This document shows positions 48,202 through 59,739 of a DNA stretch of 64,000 nucleotides, in pieces; position 1 is the first letter of the stretch, and every line of letters starts with the position of its first letter. The DNA comes from Plazaster borealis (taxonomy: Eukaryota > Echinodermata > Asteroidea > Forcipulatida > Labidiasteridae). The notes beneath the pieces are model-generated. The model did no database searches, was not told where the DNA came from, and saw only the letters and a program-made list of their open reading frames with translations. Where the stretch lies: assembly GCA_021014325.1 (NCBI GenBank), contig CM037472.1, positions 17,221,063 to 17,285,062 of the forward strand. The letters are read 5' to 3'. Made by a program: the position numbers and the translations under genes.

Positions 48202-51139
48202 ACTGCTTTAACCCCAGAACATGAAGTGTGAAGATAGTGGGAAGTGATGAATGCCTTAGTCCTTGCCTAAATGTTCTGTACTTGCACACGCTTATTCACA
48301 ACATGTTTTATAGCGTTATCTTATGTAAGCAAGCCTTCACAATCTGCTTGTGTCAAAGCTCCGACAGCCCCCCCCCCTTCCTATGCTAAAGGATGGAGGA
48401 GCTATGTACCTGATTACTAATTCTTATTTAGGAATACATCACAGCATCTCATCAATCGCCCTCTTAAGGATACTGGTATTGATAAGGTCAACGAGCCAGC
48501 TACATGTACCCAAGTATCTCTTTAATCCCTCTTAATACCCCCAGATTGTTAGCATTCATGTTGCGAAATCAATAATGCCCTGTCCTGGTAACAACCATGT
48601 TCCGCGCATCAAGGGGGGGGAGGAAGAGAGGGGGGGTTCATGAGGAAGGGAAAGACATACCCAGAGGCAGACGTTTAGGATAGGATGTGAATCATCCAGA
48701 AGATGCCGTGGTTGTCAAGTATTGTTTCTTCCTTGGTCTGCACTTGTGGAAATGAGATTAGGCATGTGGATCTGCAGATCTGTGAGTCTCTTCACTCCAC
48801 CCCCCCCCCCCCCCTGTGGTCATGTGAGGTGCTAGATTGCTTTTGGAAATGTGTGATGAAAGCAAAATGTTGTTCTTTGCTGCGCATTAAAGGAAAGTTC
48901 CAAAATTGAACTTTCAGTCACGCGCTCTTGTCAATGCTCTTTTTATTTATACAGTGCACCAGGGTGACATGACCAGAGTTATTATAACCAGTATACATTG
49001 TAGAGTTCTCTTCATGCTGTTCAATTGTATATATGTCTTGCTCATTGCTCTTTTGTATGGCTGCTTCGCCATCTGGGCATTTTCTTTTTTGTATACACCC
49101 GTCTTCTTTCTCAATTAAGCTGATTTCTTTGGTCACCCTGCTCGCCCCATTTCCATTAGCTCATTTTACTGTCTTTATGAAACGGGCAATGTTATTGTTA
49201 AATGATATGAGCATGAAACATTATTTTGTAAGGAGCTCCATCGATGCGAGTGCAAAGTACTATTGACTAAAGTGAAGGCAAGAAATCCAATATTGGGGAC
49301 GTCGAGCCCATTGTTTTTATGTTATCAAGCTGAGTGAATTCAGACCTCAGGAATGTTTTGACATGGAAAAAACTATACAAAAGCCGTTGTGTGGATATTA
49401 ACAAACAGTTGAAAGCGCAATCAAATTTTCACAGATTGCTAAATTCATTGTCGTCAGATGACAATGGAAACACTGCAGGATATTTGTCTTCCATCAACAA
49501 AATGAAACAATATTTAAAAACTGGACAGTTATGTTGTCAGCAACCGCTTTCATTTTCCTCAAACTGAAATCAATATGCTTTCATTTTCTTATCAATCTTA
49601 ACGGTTACATACTGCATGCGCTGCAGAATTAATGCACCACTTATGTATCTAGGGCTCTGTCACAGACTCAAACTGCCAGGACACCGAGTAATTCAACTTT
49701 TCCCCCTCTAGAGTTAGCCATGAAAAACCCCGAAGGCCAAGGGGAGAATAATAATAGCGAAATGTATTCATACCCTATCCCCTCAACCTTTTTTTTTTTT
49801 GTGGGTGGATCAAATGTCACTGCCACCCCTGGGCCACAACTTTCCAATTCACAGCCAGTTATAGACCCCCAATATAGGTGCCTGAGTGATTGCTGTATAT
49901 ACAACACTTCCACAATTGTGGAGCGCTGGCGACCCCATTGCACTGTGTGCACAGGGTGAATAGCCTGAAACTAGAGTGAACTGATGGCCGGCTACATGAA
50001 GCTATGTCAGGGGACTCTACCCCACACGTGGTTCGTATTTCTGATTTATGATGAACCAGATACTGGCCTGTGTCACATACTTTATGTATCTTGTGTGTTT
50101 GTCTGGGGTGGACTTTCTGTCCTGGAGGTCACAGGTTATTTAAGGTCACTTATCCTCTCAGTACAAAAAGCAGGGACAAGCCTCTCCACGGGTTCCCCGT
50201 TTTCCAAGTAGTAGAACCAGAAAACAGGTGGTCTGTCTCCATGGTAACGCAAATGCCAGGCTAGCTTAACCTCTTTGTAAACAAGTGTGCACTTTGAAGG
50301 AGGAACAAACATCCGACTGATTAATCATTCAAAGAGTACTTTGTTTTGACTCATTTAGATATTGTAAGCCCTTTCAGAATTGATTTGGTTTTTTTATAGA
50401 ATTTTTTTAGAAGTTTTTTTAGTCAAATATTTAACTGAAGTCCTGGTGGGTATTTTTTTTTTTTTTTTTTTTAGATATGAATAATAAATTGACCACAAAC
50501 ATCAAGCATCTTTTCTACGTAATCCTGTACTCTAAGGATGGGAGACGTTTGTAAATGAGGGGATGAAATGTCCTACCTAAATGTTGGTGACGGTACAGAC
50601 ATGCAATCCTAAAAATAAGCAGTGAGTGAAACCATATGGTGAAACCATGGAGTTAAACCAATTCAAACATGTCCACAGATTTGTCTTTTCCAGAATTTCG
50701 TTTCCAGAAATGGTTTACTTTGGCACATTGTATGGCACTCCCTTGTCGACCTTTTCCCTTTTCCCGTAGTGTCTGTAAAATGTTTACATCTGTCTCAGCC
50801 CAGCTGTCAGTATGGTGAAGATCTTGGCTTCAGCACAAAACAAGTTAAAGCTGCAGTTGAAAAAGGTTTTAAAAATACTGTAAATAACACATCAATTTAT
50901 TTGACAAGTATAGGTTGACCAATGCTAATGAAGTTTAGGTTTCATTTGATAACGTGTGATTAATTGTTTAGTTATGAGTTCCGCTTGCTGCTTATAGAAA
51001 CTGCTGGTTGTTGTCGCAGATTTTGTTTTTTCTTAAAAAGATGAAGGAGGAAATACACCAACCTCCTCCTTCTCCCCCCATCACTATAAATTCTCGTTGG
51101 AAACCTGAGTCTGGTATCCTATCTGCTGTCCAAGGCACA

Positions 51140-51290
51140 CCCTTACAAAAAAAACCTATAAGAATGTTATAGGAATGTTGTAGGAATCGAGGAAGTGACG
51201 AAAAATCTATAAGAATCCTATAGGAATCCTATTTAAATCATATAGGACTGTATAAGAATTTCGCCTATAGATAGGACTTTTTTGTAAGGG
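51140..51290. mobile_element. palindromic MITE with CCCTTACAAAAAA ends
   Basis: It begins CCCTTACAAAAAAAACCTAT and ends GGACTTTTTTGTAAGGG, giving inverted repeats of at least 13 bp. The interior repeats CCTATAGGAATCCTAT-type near-palindromes. This is a compact, fold-back, non-coding element. Confidence 0.75.
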
Positions 51291-54200
51291 TAGGGCCAAT
51301 GGAGCATGGCTGATGCCAGGCCAGACTGATAGGCACAAAATACGCCAGGAGTTGTTTTCTGCCTGTTGACTTTCATGAGAACCTCAGTGGTCTTCCCACA
51401 GTGATGACTGACCCCAACACACAGCACAATATGGAGCAGGTCACTTTAAAAGACAACGTGACAGCTTTTATTTATGGAGTGAAGAATTCCCCTGACAGGG
51501 TTCAGAGGAAGCTGCCTTGAGTTGATGCTTTCATGGAATGTAATTTGAAACCAGGAACGAGATTAAAGAAATAAGAAGGTGTTGAACAGTGACAGGTTGT
51601 AGCCTCAAGCTGCCTGGCCATATCAGTTACAACAGGGCTCTCATATAATATACAGAGTGTGTATATTTTGCAATTCTTTACCCCCTTCACGCAGATCTAC
51701 TTTTTGTTTTCCCCCTTTGAATTAACTACCAGCTGCCCCTCTCTAAATCCCGCTCTTATACTTAGTATCAGAAGAAGTTTGCCTGCCTGAGATACTCACC
51801 GGTGCAATTAGTATATTCATCGTTCATTATTGATTGTAGCATTGAAATAAATGTGTGTGATTAATAGGCAAGTCATTCCTGATTCCTGCAAATTTTCTAG
51901 CTGTTGAGATTATATTTGGTAGTTATATACAAGTGTACATTGTATTCTCAATAAAACGAAGGCTATAGGGCCTATACTCTACTCTGTGAATCACAGAATT
52001 ATCTTCTATAATGGCAGTTGTCATGTATTACTAAAAGTGCCGGTGTAATTTTTTGCCACTACTGCAATAGTGGATGCTTATTGTTTTAACATTTCTAAAA
52101 AAAAATAATAATATCAGTGCATAATCCGTCAATAAACACCGATATCTTTAAAGGGTCTGCACACAGTTTATTTCCCATTCACTGTGTGGTCTATTTGAGA
52201 CAGCAAAAAAAAATAGTGTTTTGGAAGTAAATTCTGCACATTATGAAAGCAGAGGCAGTCATTCCGATCCGCCTGAGCCAGGCTCTGATGTGGGTTCCCA
52301 GGCAGCTGACTGGATAAATTAGTCATGTAGATACCGGGCACTGGAAAGGCAAGATCATGTTGGCCCGCGGGGGAGCTCATGAGCCAGGCAGCCGATCAGA
52401 GCTTACAGAGTCATAAATATCCCATCCCTTGTGATACCCTATACTTGCACTCCTGATAGCTGTGTCACGTTACCGGGGTTTTATAGTTGCACGGCCAGCT
52501 TTTCGGTGTTCCCTTACAGAGCTTGTTTCCTTTTTGGCGCTCTGTCGCCGTCCGGCTGCACCTGTGCACAGCGTAAGAATCAGGCAACTTCATCTCACCA
52601 CGAAACAAGATCCTGATACAGGGAGATGAAAGAAGGGGATTGGTTTGCTTGGTTTTTTTTTGCTTTTTTTCTTTCTTGTATTTTGTGCAGCTTTGGTTTC
52701 CGTGTGCAAAGCCCCGCTGTCTGCATTTGAACCGAGGCCTCTGATATCAGATTGTACTTGAAGTGTTTGAAAACACTCAACGTCTCTTGTTCAGATCTCA
52801 GATGAAGTTTTCTGGACTTCCACAATCATCTCTTATTGTCTAATATTTCTTAATATCTTCCTCGTGCGGGTTTTCTGTTTTTTCATCTTGCTGTAATTCA
52901 TCAGTTCTGTAATTAATTAGTTGTCCATCTGGTAGGTCCTTCAACGGCATCTGATTGCAAGAGATTTTATATTGAATCAGATTTTTGTGGTCACTGATTA
53001 AGTATATAGATCCATTGTAACTTGAATAGAAGTTTGGATAAAACAACACTCTTTAATCATTATCTGTGAGACCGAGTGCGCCTCCAGTTTACATGGACTA
53101 TGCATGTTCTAAGTAGTGCACTCTCAGAGTTAATTCCATACAACTTTGAAGAGGAAACTGAAATGAGTTTGATGTTTAGTCACTCTGGTCCACAACCCAC
53201 AAATGTTGACAAAGGTTTTATTTCCTTCCAGACAATTTACAGAAGATCCTCCCTCGAGAGAGAGAGAGAGATGGCGTCACATTACTCCCTGACGGACAGT
53301 CTGCCCTGCCCATTTAAGGCTGCTGGTTTCTGACCCACACCAAGCTGTCATCCATGTATATATATTCCAAATTGTCTAAACAAAAAAATACCACATATGC
53401 AGCAAAAATATTACATGTCTATTCCATATCCGAGGCTACCACAGGCTGCAAAGTGAGCTCTTGGTTTATCAACAACCAGATTGTTGCTAAGCCCCCCCCC
53501 CCAATATTAATCCAGATGAGGTGACAGACAAATCGCCATGGTAACTTGGAAGCCTTGGGGATGCCATTTGTCTGTCATTGTCCTGTCTACACATTTGGGT
53601 ACACTCCCATCAGGGATTTGAGGGTGTTGATCCAAGCATCATTCAGTGGTCGTTGAACTCCTGGTTGAGGCGAGCAACAACTTTCCCCCCCCCCCCCCCA
53701 AAAAAAAAAAAAAAAAAATTAAAGGTGGACTAGATTCTGTTCAGTCTAAGCCTCAAAAGACAATGTCAGCCACCAGATGTAAACATTCTTCTAAAAACTA
53801 GAAGTTGAGCAAGTGTAATTTTGGATTTGAAAAAGATGCAACATTTGCAATTTGAAAGAATTAAGACCTTCATATAATATTTCTCATTTGTTTGTGTATG
53901 ACATGATTGTTTTGTTCATATAACTTGCATGTGATTTGTGTCGAACTGCTAAAGAAATTTAATTGACAGATTTGCTATCCGGAAATCTTGAATGATTGTA
54001 TCCATTCATTAAATGAACCCATTCACAAAATCTCTGAACCTTGCCAACAACAGATTGCTGAATAGCCAAGAGTGGTTTTAGTCGCTTTAAAAGACTTTCA
54101 ATATTATTTTGATCAACAGAGGGCTCACTTCTACTGATGATAGATCAGGTTGCTGTGCACACTCTCTTCTTCACAATCATTGTATTTGTTCTTCATAAAT

Positions 54201-55180
54201 TTGGGTAGGCAAATACAAGAATACAGACTTGTTCTTTGCAAACTGTACTTTCTTCTTCTGTGAGTGAGCATCAAGAACCGTATCCACTCCCAATAAGAAT
54301 CTGCATCATTCTTATCAGCATTCGGGAGTCAGTCTTTAATACTTGCCTGTAAATGTCACACCCTCATCATGATCAAGCTCACCCCAACCTACTTTTTCTA
54401 CTCCTGTGGGGGTTTAATAACTTATATGGATGAACTGACACGATCTTGGTGTCGATCTTGGTGTCGCTGAACAGCAGGGGTCAGGGTTTGAGCGTTGTAT
54501 AAGGGTACTGAGGTTGTATTTCTTGGCAAATCAAAACTTGATAATTGTCTGAAAGATTTTCTTTATTTGCATGTTTTTGTCTGCCTGTGGCTGTAATTTT
54601 GTTTCCTTAAGTGTTTGCGTCCTTTTTTAGGGGTGTTGTTATATTATGCTATGGCCATTTTTTGAAAACCACTGTTTGGGCTTAGGCTGTGGATTGGTCT
54701 CCGTCTGTAATTCTAAATGTACACGCTTTCGGTATGGAGCACCAGACCAGACCAAGTCACAACACTTGCCCAAGATCGCAGTAATTGGAAGAAACTTGTA
54801 GTCACCTGCTCCACAGCTAAAGGATAATCATGGAGCGTCAAACAAGCAGATGGTGCTTTAGCCGGAGCCTAAGCCTTAGCCGATGACAGCCAAAGCCTAA
54901 GCCGTGGTTTTGAAAACAATAACCATTGTAAGCTCAATTAAGATAATTAAGGTAATGTTGGTAGGTTGGTCCAACTCCAGGTGTCTTGCAGACATAGCTG
55001 TGATACTTTCTCCTTTAAAAATATGGTTACAAATATACAAAATAAGAAGCGTTTATTCATACTAATCTTGAAATATCATTTCTCTTGTGTTTGTAAAAGA
55101 AAAAGAGGTCTTAACAGCTACATACTGTTGATCAATATTCTTGACAACTACGGTTGCTCATATTCGCCAGTCCTTGTGTT

Positions 55181-55402
55181 TTATGTAACGGCGATCGCCG
55201 TATTATTGCATTTTATCGCTATGCTATTGCGTTATATCGCCATATTTTACGATATAACTCATAAAATATGGCAATATTATAAGGCGATATAACACAATAA
55301 AATAAGATAACCATTAGTACAGCTATACAATGCAATAGTGCGGCGATGTAACGCAATAGTACAGCAAAATAATGCCATACTACAGCGATATAACGCTGTA
55401 AA
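55181..55402. repeat. foldback repeat built of GCGATATAACGCAATAGTA words
   Basis: TATCGC/GCGATA words alternate in both orientations: TATTGCGTTATATCGCCATA at about 55224-55243 pairs with GGCGATATAACACAATAAAA at about 55280-55300. Degenerate direct units (GCGATGTAACGCAATAGTAC, GCGATATAACGCTGTA) follow to 55402. Confidence 0.65.
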
Positions 55403-55417
55403 CAACGTGAGTTCTCT

Positions 55418-55609
55418 ATGAGCCACCGTACAATACAGCGACTTTCTGCAGAGCTCTCATCACTTCCCAATTTCTTAAAGGGGAAGATAAAACAGGAAGA
55501 GCTCACGGTGATTGATGACTGTGCTTCTAATTTCAATAACCTTGAAAGTGATGATGTCCCCAATGGTGTGTCTTCATCTGATGAGCTGAGGAAGTTTTTA
55601 TTTTCTTAA
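55418..55609 (+). CDS. unassigned ORF of 63 codons next to a foldback repeat
   Basis: The frame begins MSHRTIQRLSAELSSLPNFL and ends in an acidic Ser-rich tail (SSSDELRKFLFS). It reads like protein but is not part of TALPID3: the upstream TALPID3 exon ends in phase 2, while the only acceptor-like site here (CTGCAG near 55450) would need phase 1. It directly follows the foldback at 55181-55402, so it could be the tail of a transposon-encoded protein. Function unknown. Confidence 0.25.
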   Translation: MSHRTIQRLSAELSSLPNFLKGKIKQEELTVIDDCASNFNNLESDDVPNGVSSSDELRKFLFS

Positions 55610-55687
55610 TTTGATTGATTTTTTTACCTTTCTTTCTCCCCCTTAATGTATTGTTTGTTTGACGTTTCTTCATTCTCTTCTTGACAG

Positions 55688-55796
55688 AGGGTTGATAAGC
55701 CCACAGAGTGGCGCAGAGACGAAGGCAGCCGGTGTTGTACATCAGCTCGGGAAACTCAAGAAGGAAATGAAGGAAATGAAGATAGATCTCATCAAG
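55688..55796 (+). CDS. TALPID3: TALPID3 exon b
   Basis: This 109-bp exon follows an excellent pyrimidine tract and TTGACAG acceptor (55681-55687) and ends at AAG|GTAGTA. It supplies one base of a split Arg codon and then 36 codons: GLISPQSGAE, followed by VVHQLGKLKKEMKEMKIDLI, a Lys/Glu-rich helix. Vertebrate TALPID3 has a similar VLHDLG plus Lys/Glu helix at the corresponding place. It ends in phase 0. Confidence 0.82.
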
Positions 55797-56830
55797 GTAG
55801 TAACTTGTGTTCTCTCAATACGAGTCACGGCCCAAACCAAACACCGGGTTCCCCCCTGTGATGTAATTTATCAGCATTCTACAAGGGGGGGAAAAGGTTA
55901 TTAATGTAGTAGGATGTGATCTTACACGAATGCTGAGTTTTTGGGTTTTTCATTAACGTGATGTGTTTTTAACTTTTCTGTGTTTATCCCCCATGTGATT
56001 TCCCTTTCAATCTGTAGTGGGCGGATACAGTTTTATGTAGTTTGTGGACAGATACATGTAATTGCATTAGAAATGCTATTGGAATGAGCATTCCAGCAGA
56101 AGGCACTGATATATAATGCATGTCCTTAGAATCGGATATTGTGTGGGGGGATGTTCCATGTATGGTCAATAAATTATTAGGGTTTGAAGAAACATTTGTT
56201 TTATTTTAAGTGGCTGGCTAGGCTCAATAAACGGAAAACTTTTGTTTGGGACCTCTAGCACCAACTTGGATACACTAGATGATGACTAGTATTTTTCCAG
56301 GATAGAGTCACTGGGAGTCCATATTCCTTGGTAAACTCTGTCAATAAAGTTTGGTGTTCAAAGTTGGAGGTATGCCTATAGCATGGTTTTATTTTAATTT
56401 TTCATTTATTTTAGTTTTTCCTGAGACCTGAGTTTTACTGATTAGCCCACCCAGACAGAATTCAAAGGATTTTAGAACGTCAACCCTTGACTGGAATTTT
56501 GACTTTAAAATTTTCCCAAGACCCAGTCATCATGTATATAAATAGAAACCTCTCTACACTTTGGTAACCCCCTTTTACATGGTTGGGGGTCAACAGAGTA
56601 AGCAATCTGATGACAGTCATCCATCATGTGATTGTAAAGAATCCTTGGATGATTAATCAATGGAGAGGGGGAGGCTTGGTAAAAGTACTTCATCAAGGCA
56701 CTCCTTCAGGGGGTTGGGTACTCCCTTCAGGGGCCAGCGGGGTCAAGGTGAGAAAGTGCTCCAAACTGATGCTCTGATAAGACTTTGGGAGAGGCCCTCG
56801 ATGACAGCCAGAAAGTAATGGAGGCTTTTT

Positions 56831-56947
56831 GACGCTAGGGGGCAGCAGACATATCAGATAATTTTCTGTTGTTTATGTTGTTTCTTAGCATGCGCACACT
56901 TCTTAGAACAATGGGTGTAGCTAGTTAGTCTGCTGCCACCTAGTGTC
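56831..56947. mobile_element. small MITE with GGGGGCAGCAGAC ends
   Basis: Left GACGCTAGGGGGCAGCAGAC and right GTCTGCTGCCACCTAGTGTC are inverted repeats of about 20 bp around an AT-rich centre of about 77 bp. Confidence 0.75.
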
Positions 56948-57045
56948 CCCAATAGTCTCATATTTACTGTTCCTGGCAAATTGATAACCATTTAGGCCTA
57001 CATTGTAAATGATAGTTCAAAGTTGAATGATATTTGTAAAATTAT

Positions 57046-57627
57046 GGGCCAAATTTCATAGAGCTGCTTAAAGGGAAGGTATACAATTGGTAATCACTCT
57101 TAAAATTAATGGCAATAAAAACCTACTTGGTTAGAAGTACAGCAGCTTTCCATAGTATAAAGCATTTTGTGAATCATTTCACTTCAAAGTAATGTGGTTA
57201 TGGAAAAACATATCAGTTTATATCCCCCAAAATTTGAATCTGAGAATCGTTACTGTCAGTAACATTTCTCAAATTGTGTATTTCAATTACAAATTATTTT
57301 TCGTGCGTTGACATAACCACATTTTTGGCGATATCTCAAAAACGCGAACACCTTTTTCGAAATGAAATTTTCACAGGTTTGTTTTATTGTATATCTATAT
57401 TTATATATAGGATTAAAACAATAAAACGGTTCCAAAAACCAAAGGTATCCTTTCCCTTTAAACACAAAAATTAGCTAAGCACAACAAAACTATGCTTAGC
57501 AGAATAAGGTAACTGGCCAAAATACCATTTCAAAGTTTCATTTGTGACTGGTATCCTGCTCCTTCTTACACGTAGGAAATTGTTAAGCAATATATTTTCT
57601 GCTTAAGCAGCTCTATGACATTGGGCC
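57046..57627. mobile_element. GGGCC-ended repeat, interrupted by a TTAA-type MITE
   Basis: Left end GGGCCAAATTTCATAGAGCT and right end AGCTCTATGACATTGGGCC are inverted repeats. The element is split at GAGCTGCTTAA by the MITE at 57068-57461; removing the MITE and one TTAA restores an element resembling 59069-59260. Confidence 0.7.
57068..57461. mobile_element. TTAA-type MITE, subfamily C
   Basis: Borders are TTAA on both sides. Termini AGGGAAGGTATACAATTGG (left) and CCAAAGGTATCCTTTCCCT (right) form imperfect inverted repeats. The body is unrelated to subfamilies A and B, but the border architecture is the same. Confidence 0.85.
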
Positions 57628-57854
57628 CAGTGGTGGTAAATGCTGAATACATTGTATTATATGTAACGCAATATCATAGAAGAAGTTGATAAATGCAATT
57701 GAGAGCAACCTTTTTGTTTTAGGTTCATACACTGGATTTGGTTCTGTGCAAATCAATCTCCAAGCAAATGTGTTTCTCCCTTTAAACATAGTAATCATCT
57801 TGTTAATTCATAAAAGTTTTTATGAATGCAACTTGTTTTTGTCCAATGTTTCAG

Positions 57855-57929
57855 AGTCTACATTCTGAAGGAACTGTTGGTGTGGTTGAACATAAGGCTG
57901 TACCATCAACCGTATCTGACATACACCAG
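57855..57929 (+). CDS. TALPID3: TALPID3 exon c
   Basis: The 75-bp exon (25 codons, phase 0 on both sides) sits between a TGTTTCAG acceptor and a CAG|GTAGAG donor. It begins SLHSEGTVGVVEHKAVPSTV and ends SDIHQ. I see no strong motif. It is assigned by open frame, good splice signals and phase-0 fit to both neighbouring exons. This is a poorly conserved linker of the family, so similarity alone would not identify it. Confidence 0.68.
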
Positions 57930-58732
57930 GTAGAGCAAAACTCACTTCTACTAAAAAAAAATTTCAGACAATTTGTCGTATATATTTGAGAAATGTTTAC
58001 TTTTCTATGGGAAAGGGGAATTCAGCATTCTCAGGGGTCGAAATTTACACTCGACCGGAGGCCAGTGATTAGCATCGGGTAGTAAACTCAAGACTGGACA
58101 AGTCCGGTGATCTTGTGTTTTTGTTCAAATGCTGACTTACAGTCCGATAAATCTCTTTCGACTTGAGTGTTCAAGCATTCTTACCCATAAAAGAAATGAG
58201 ATAAATCTTCTCGTAGCGCTCGTTCAAATTAAAAACAGTTCAAATGTTGAACTGTATAGGTGTTTGTTTTGGGGGGTTTTCTCATTTAAATTTTGGTCTT
58301 GTAAAAATAATCATGGTCCGGTAAACATTGAAAAACTGTCTTATCAGAAGAGAAGTTATACACCCTATCACAATCCTATACATGAACGTCAGTCCTAAGC
58401 TACCGTCAACACAAATTAAAAACATCTTGTCCTTGTTTTGGGTTTTTCTCTTTGAATTCATTCAATGCACGTTTCAACATTTTCAACTGACAGTCAGATA
58501 TTTCCAACTTCATTCTCTGTCATCATTTTTTTCTTTTTCCTGCTAACTTCTGGAACCCATTTGCAACAAATGTCCACTTTTGACAACACAATTGTCGGAC
58601 TTGGCATCCCATATGCTAAGTATGAATCAGCGGCGGACGAACCCAGGCTGCATTTAAGTAGATAATCATCGGTAAAGGATTGCTAGCAGATGTGTATCTG
58701 ACATCTTGTTCATTGCTTGCTTTATTATTCAG
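57930..58732 (+). other. TALPID3 intron c-d
   Basis: An 803-bp AT-rich intron. Nothing beyond splice signals is recognised; open frames in it lack coding features. Confidence 0.7.
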
Positions 58733-58801
58733 GAGGCTGAGAGAGATTGGGATAGAATGATGCAGCGTCGGCTGGAGCCTGCTCCCCTTGATGTCTATCT
58801 G
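58733..58801 (+). CDS. TALPID3: TALPID3 exon d
   Basis: The 69-bp exon (23 codons) lies between TTTATTATTCAG and CTG|GTAACA, phase 0 on both sides. It begins EAERDWDRMMQRRLEPAPLD, a charged segment with a helical start. No specific family motif is recognised; support comes from splice sites, phase and position between stronger exons. Confidence 0.68.
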
Positions 58802-59068
58802 GTAACAAATGCCATTCTGCTGACTTAGCTTGGCACAGTTTCCTGGCTATGCTTACTGCAAGAGAAAAATTGCCTCTTCGGAAAAATCCAAGGCTGATCG
58901 TAAACGTATTTCACATGTAATTGTGGAATTTTCGCTTGTGCATGTGTGCTCTCACATCACTATGCATACTGTGCATACACAGCTAGCGTGGAAATTCAGC
59001 ACTAAACCTGTAAGCTTAGAATAGTGACTGTAAATGCAGAATTCCACGGTAAGCAGAGCCATGAATTT

Positions 59069-59260
59069 GGGCCCAAATTCATAAAGCTGTTAAGCAGAAA
59101 TACTGCTTAGCAATTTTCTTTGCGAAGCAAAAAATGAGTGGAGCGCCAGTTGCAACAATGTAAACTTCATGGAATTTTGGCTGGTAACCTGTTTCTGCTA
59201 AGCAATACTTGTGTGTGTTTAGCAAATTTTTGTGCACAGACTTTTATGCAATTTGGCCCT
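59069..59260. mobile_element. GGGCC-ended repeat
   Basis: Starts GGGCCCAAATTCATAAAGCT and ends TTATGCAATTTGGCCCT. GCTTAGCA/TGCTAAGC words occur inside. It is uninterrupted at the AGCTGTTAAG site where the 57046 copy carries a MITE. Confidence 0.65.
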
Positions 59261-59739
59261 GGTCAAAAGTGACTTGGAGGGGCCAAGGGCTATCATGATG
59301 CATATTACATGAACATCATGCTGTTACAACCTTTGCCATATTCCCTGTATATTCATGAATACCAGTTCGTAATGCATGTATAGAAAAGTTTAAATCAAAA
59401 AGAAAAATTTAGTGTACACATCGGAACGTACATGTATGTAGTATGTAGCCACAGATCCCAACTATTCAAAACTGTGCATGTTTTTCCTGCATTTTACGTT
59501 TCAGCATTCACTTTTGTGTTCCGCTTCATATTGACCATGTCACTAGATGATGTCACCTTGCTTACAAAAAGAGTGACCTTGTACATGCCAGGGCATTCCT
59601 TGGCAGGCAAGATACTAGACTGGTCATATGAGATTGTTGACAATTTTTGTTCATAGTTACCACATAATAATCAAGAATTATGAAAAATAACAAATAACAA
59701 GTTTTGAGTTGTGACCCCATTCTCCATATCAAAATTTGA

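Larger units (their letters stand above)
35177..55180. other. intron, last part before TALPID3 exon b: repeats only
   Basis: Outside the listed elements I find no exon, tRNA or recognisable domain. Poly-C/G runs recur (about 37806, 40900, 41921, 43166, 44122, 44862, 47420, 48367, 48614, 48800, 53493 and 53683, the last followed by about 20 A). Somewhat GC-rich stretches at about 41390-41600, 46020-46200 and 47030-47560 have no clear coding content and could be conserved non-coding elements. Further CAG|GT juxtapositions with pyrimidine tracts occur at 35654/35655 and 42393/42394. Confidence 0.5.
55797..57854 (+). other. TALPID3 intron b-c
   Basis: This 2.1-kb intron holds the element at 56831-56947 and the nested pair at 57046-57627. 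Nothing else is recognisable. Confidence 0.7.

Noticed and set aside
47924..48211. 95-codon plus-strand frame
   Set aside because: Lies within a TTAA-type MITE that has a relative at 13718-14107 where the frame is broken.
55418..55609. Extra TALPID3 exon between exons a and b
   Set aside because: Using the CTGCAG acceptor needs phase 1 but exon a ends in phase 2; exons a and b already join in phase with contiguous family similarity.
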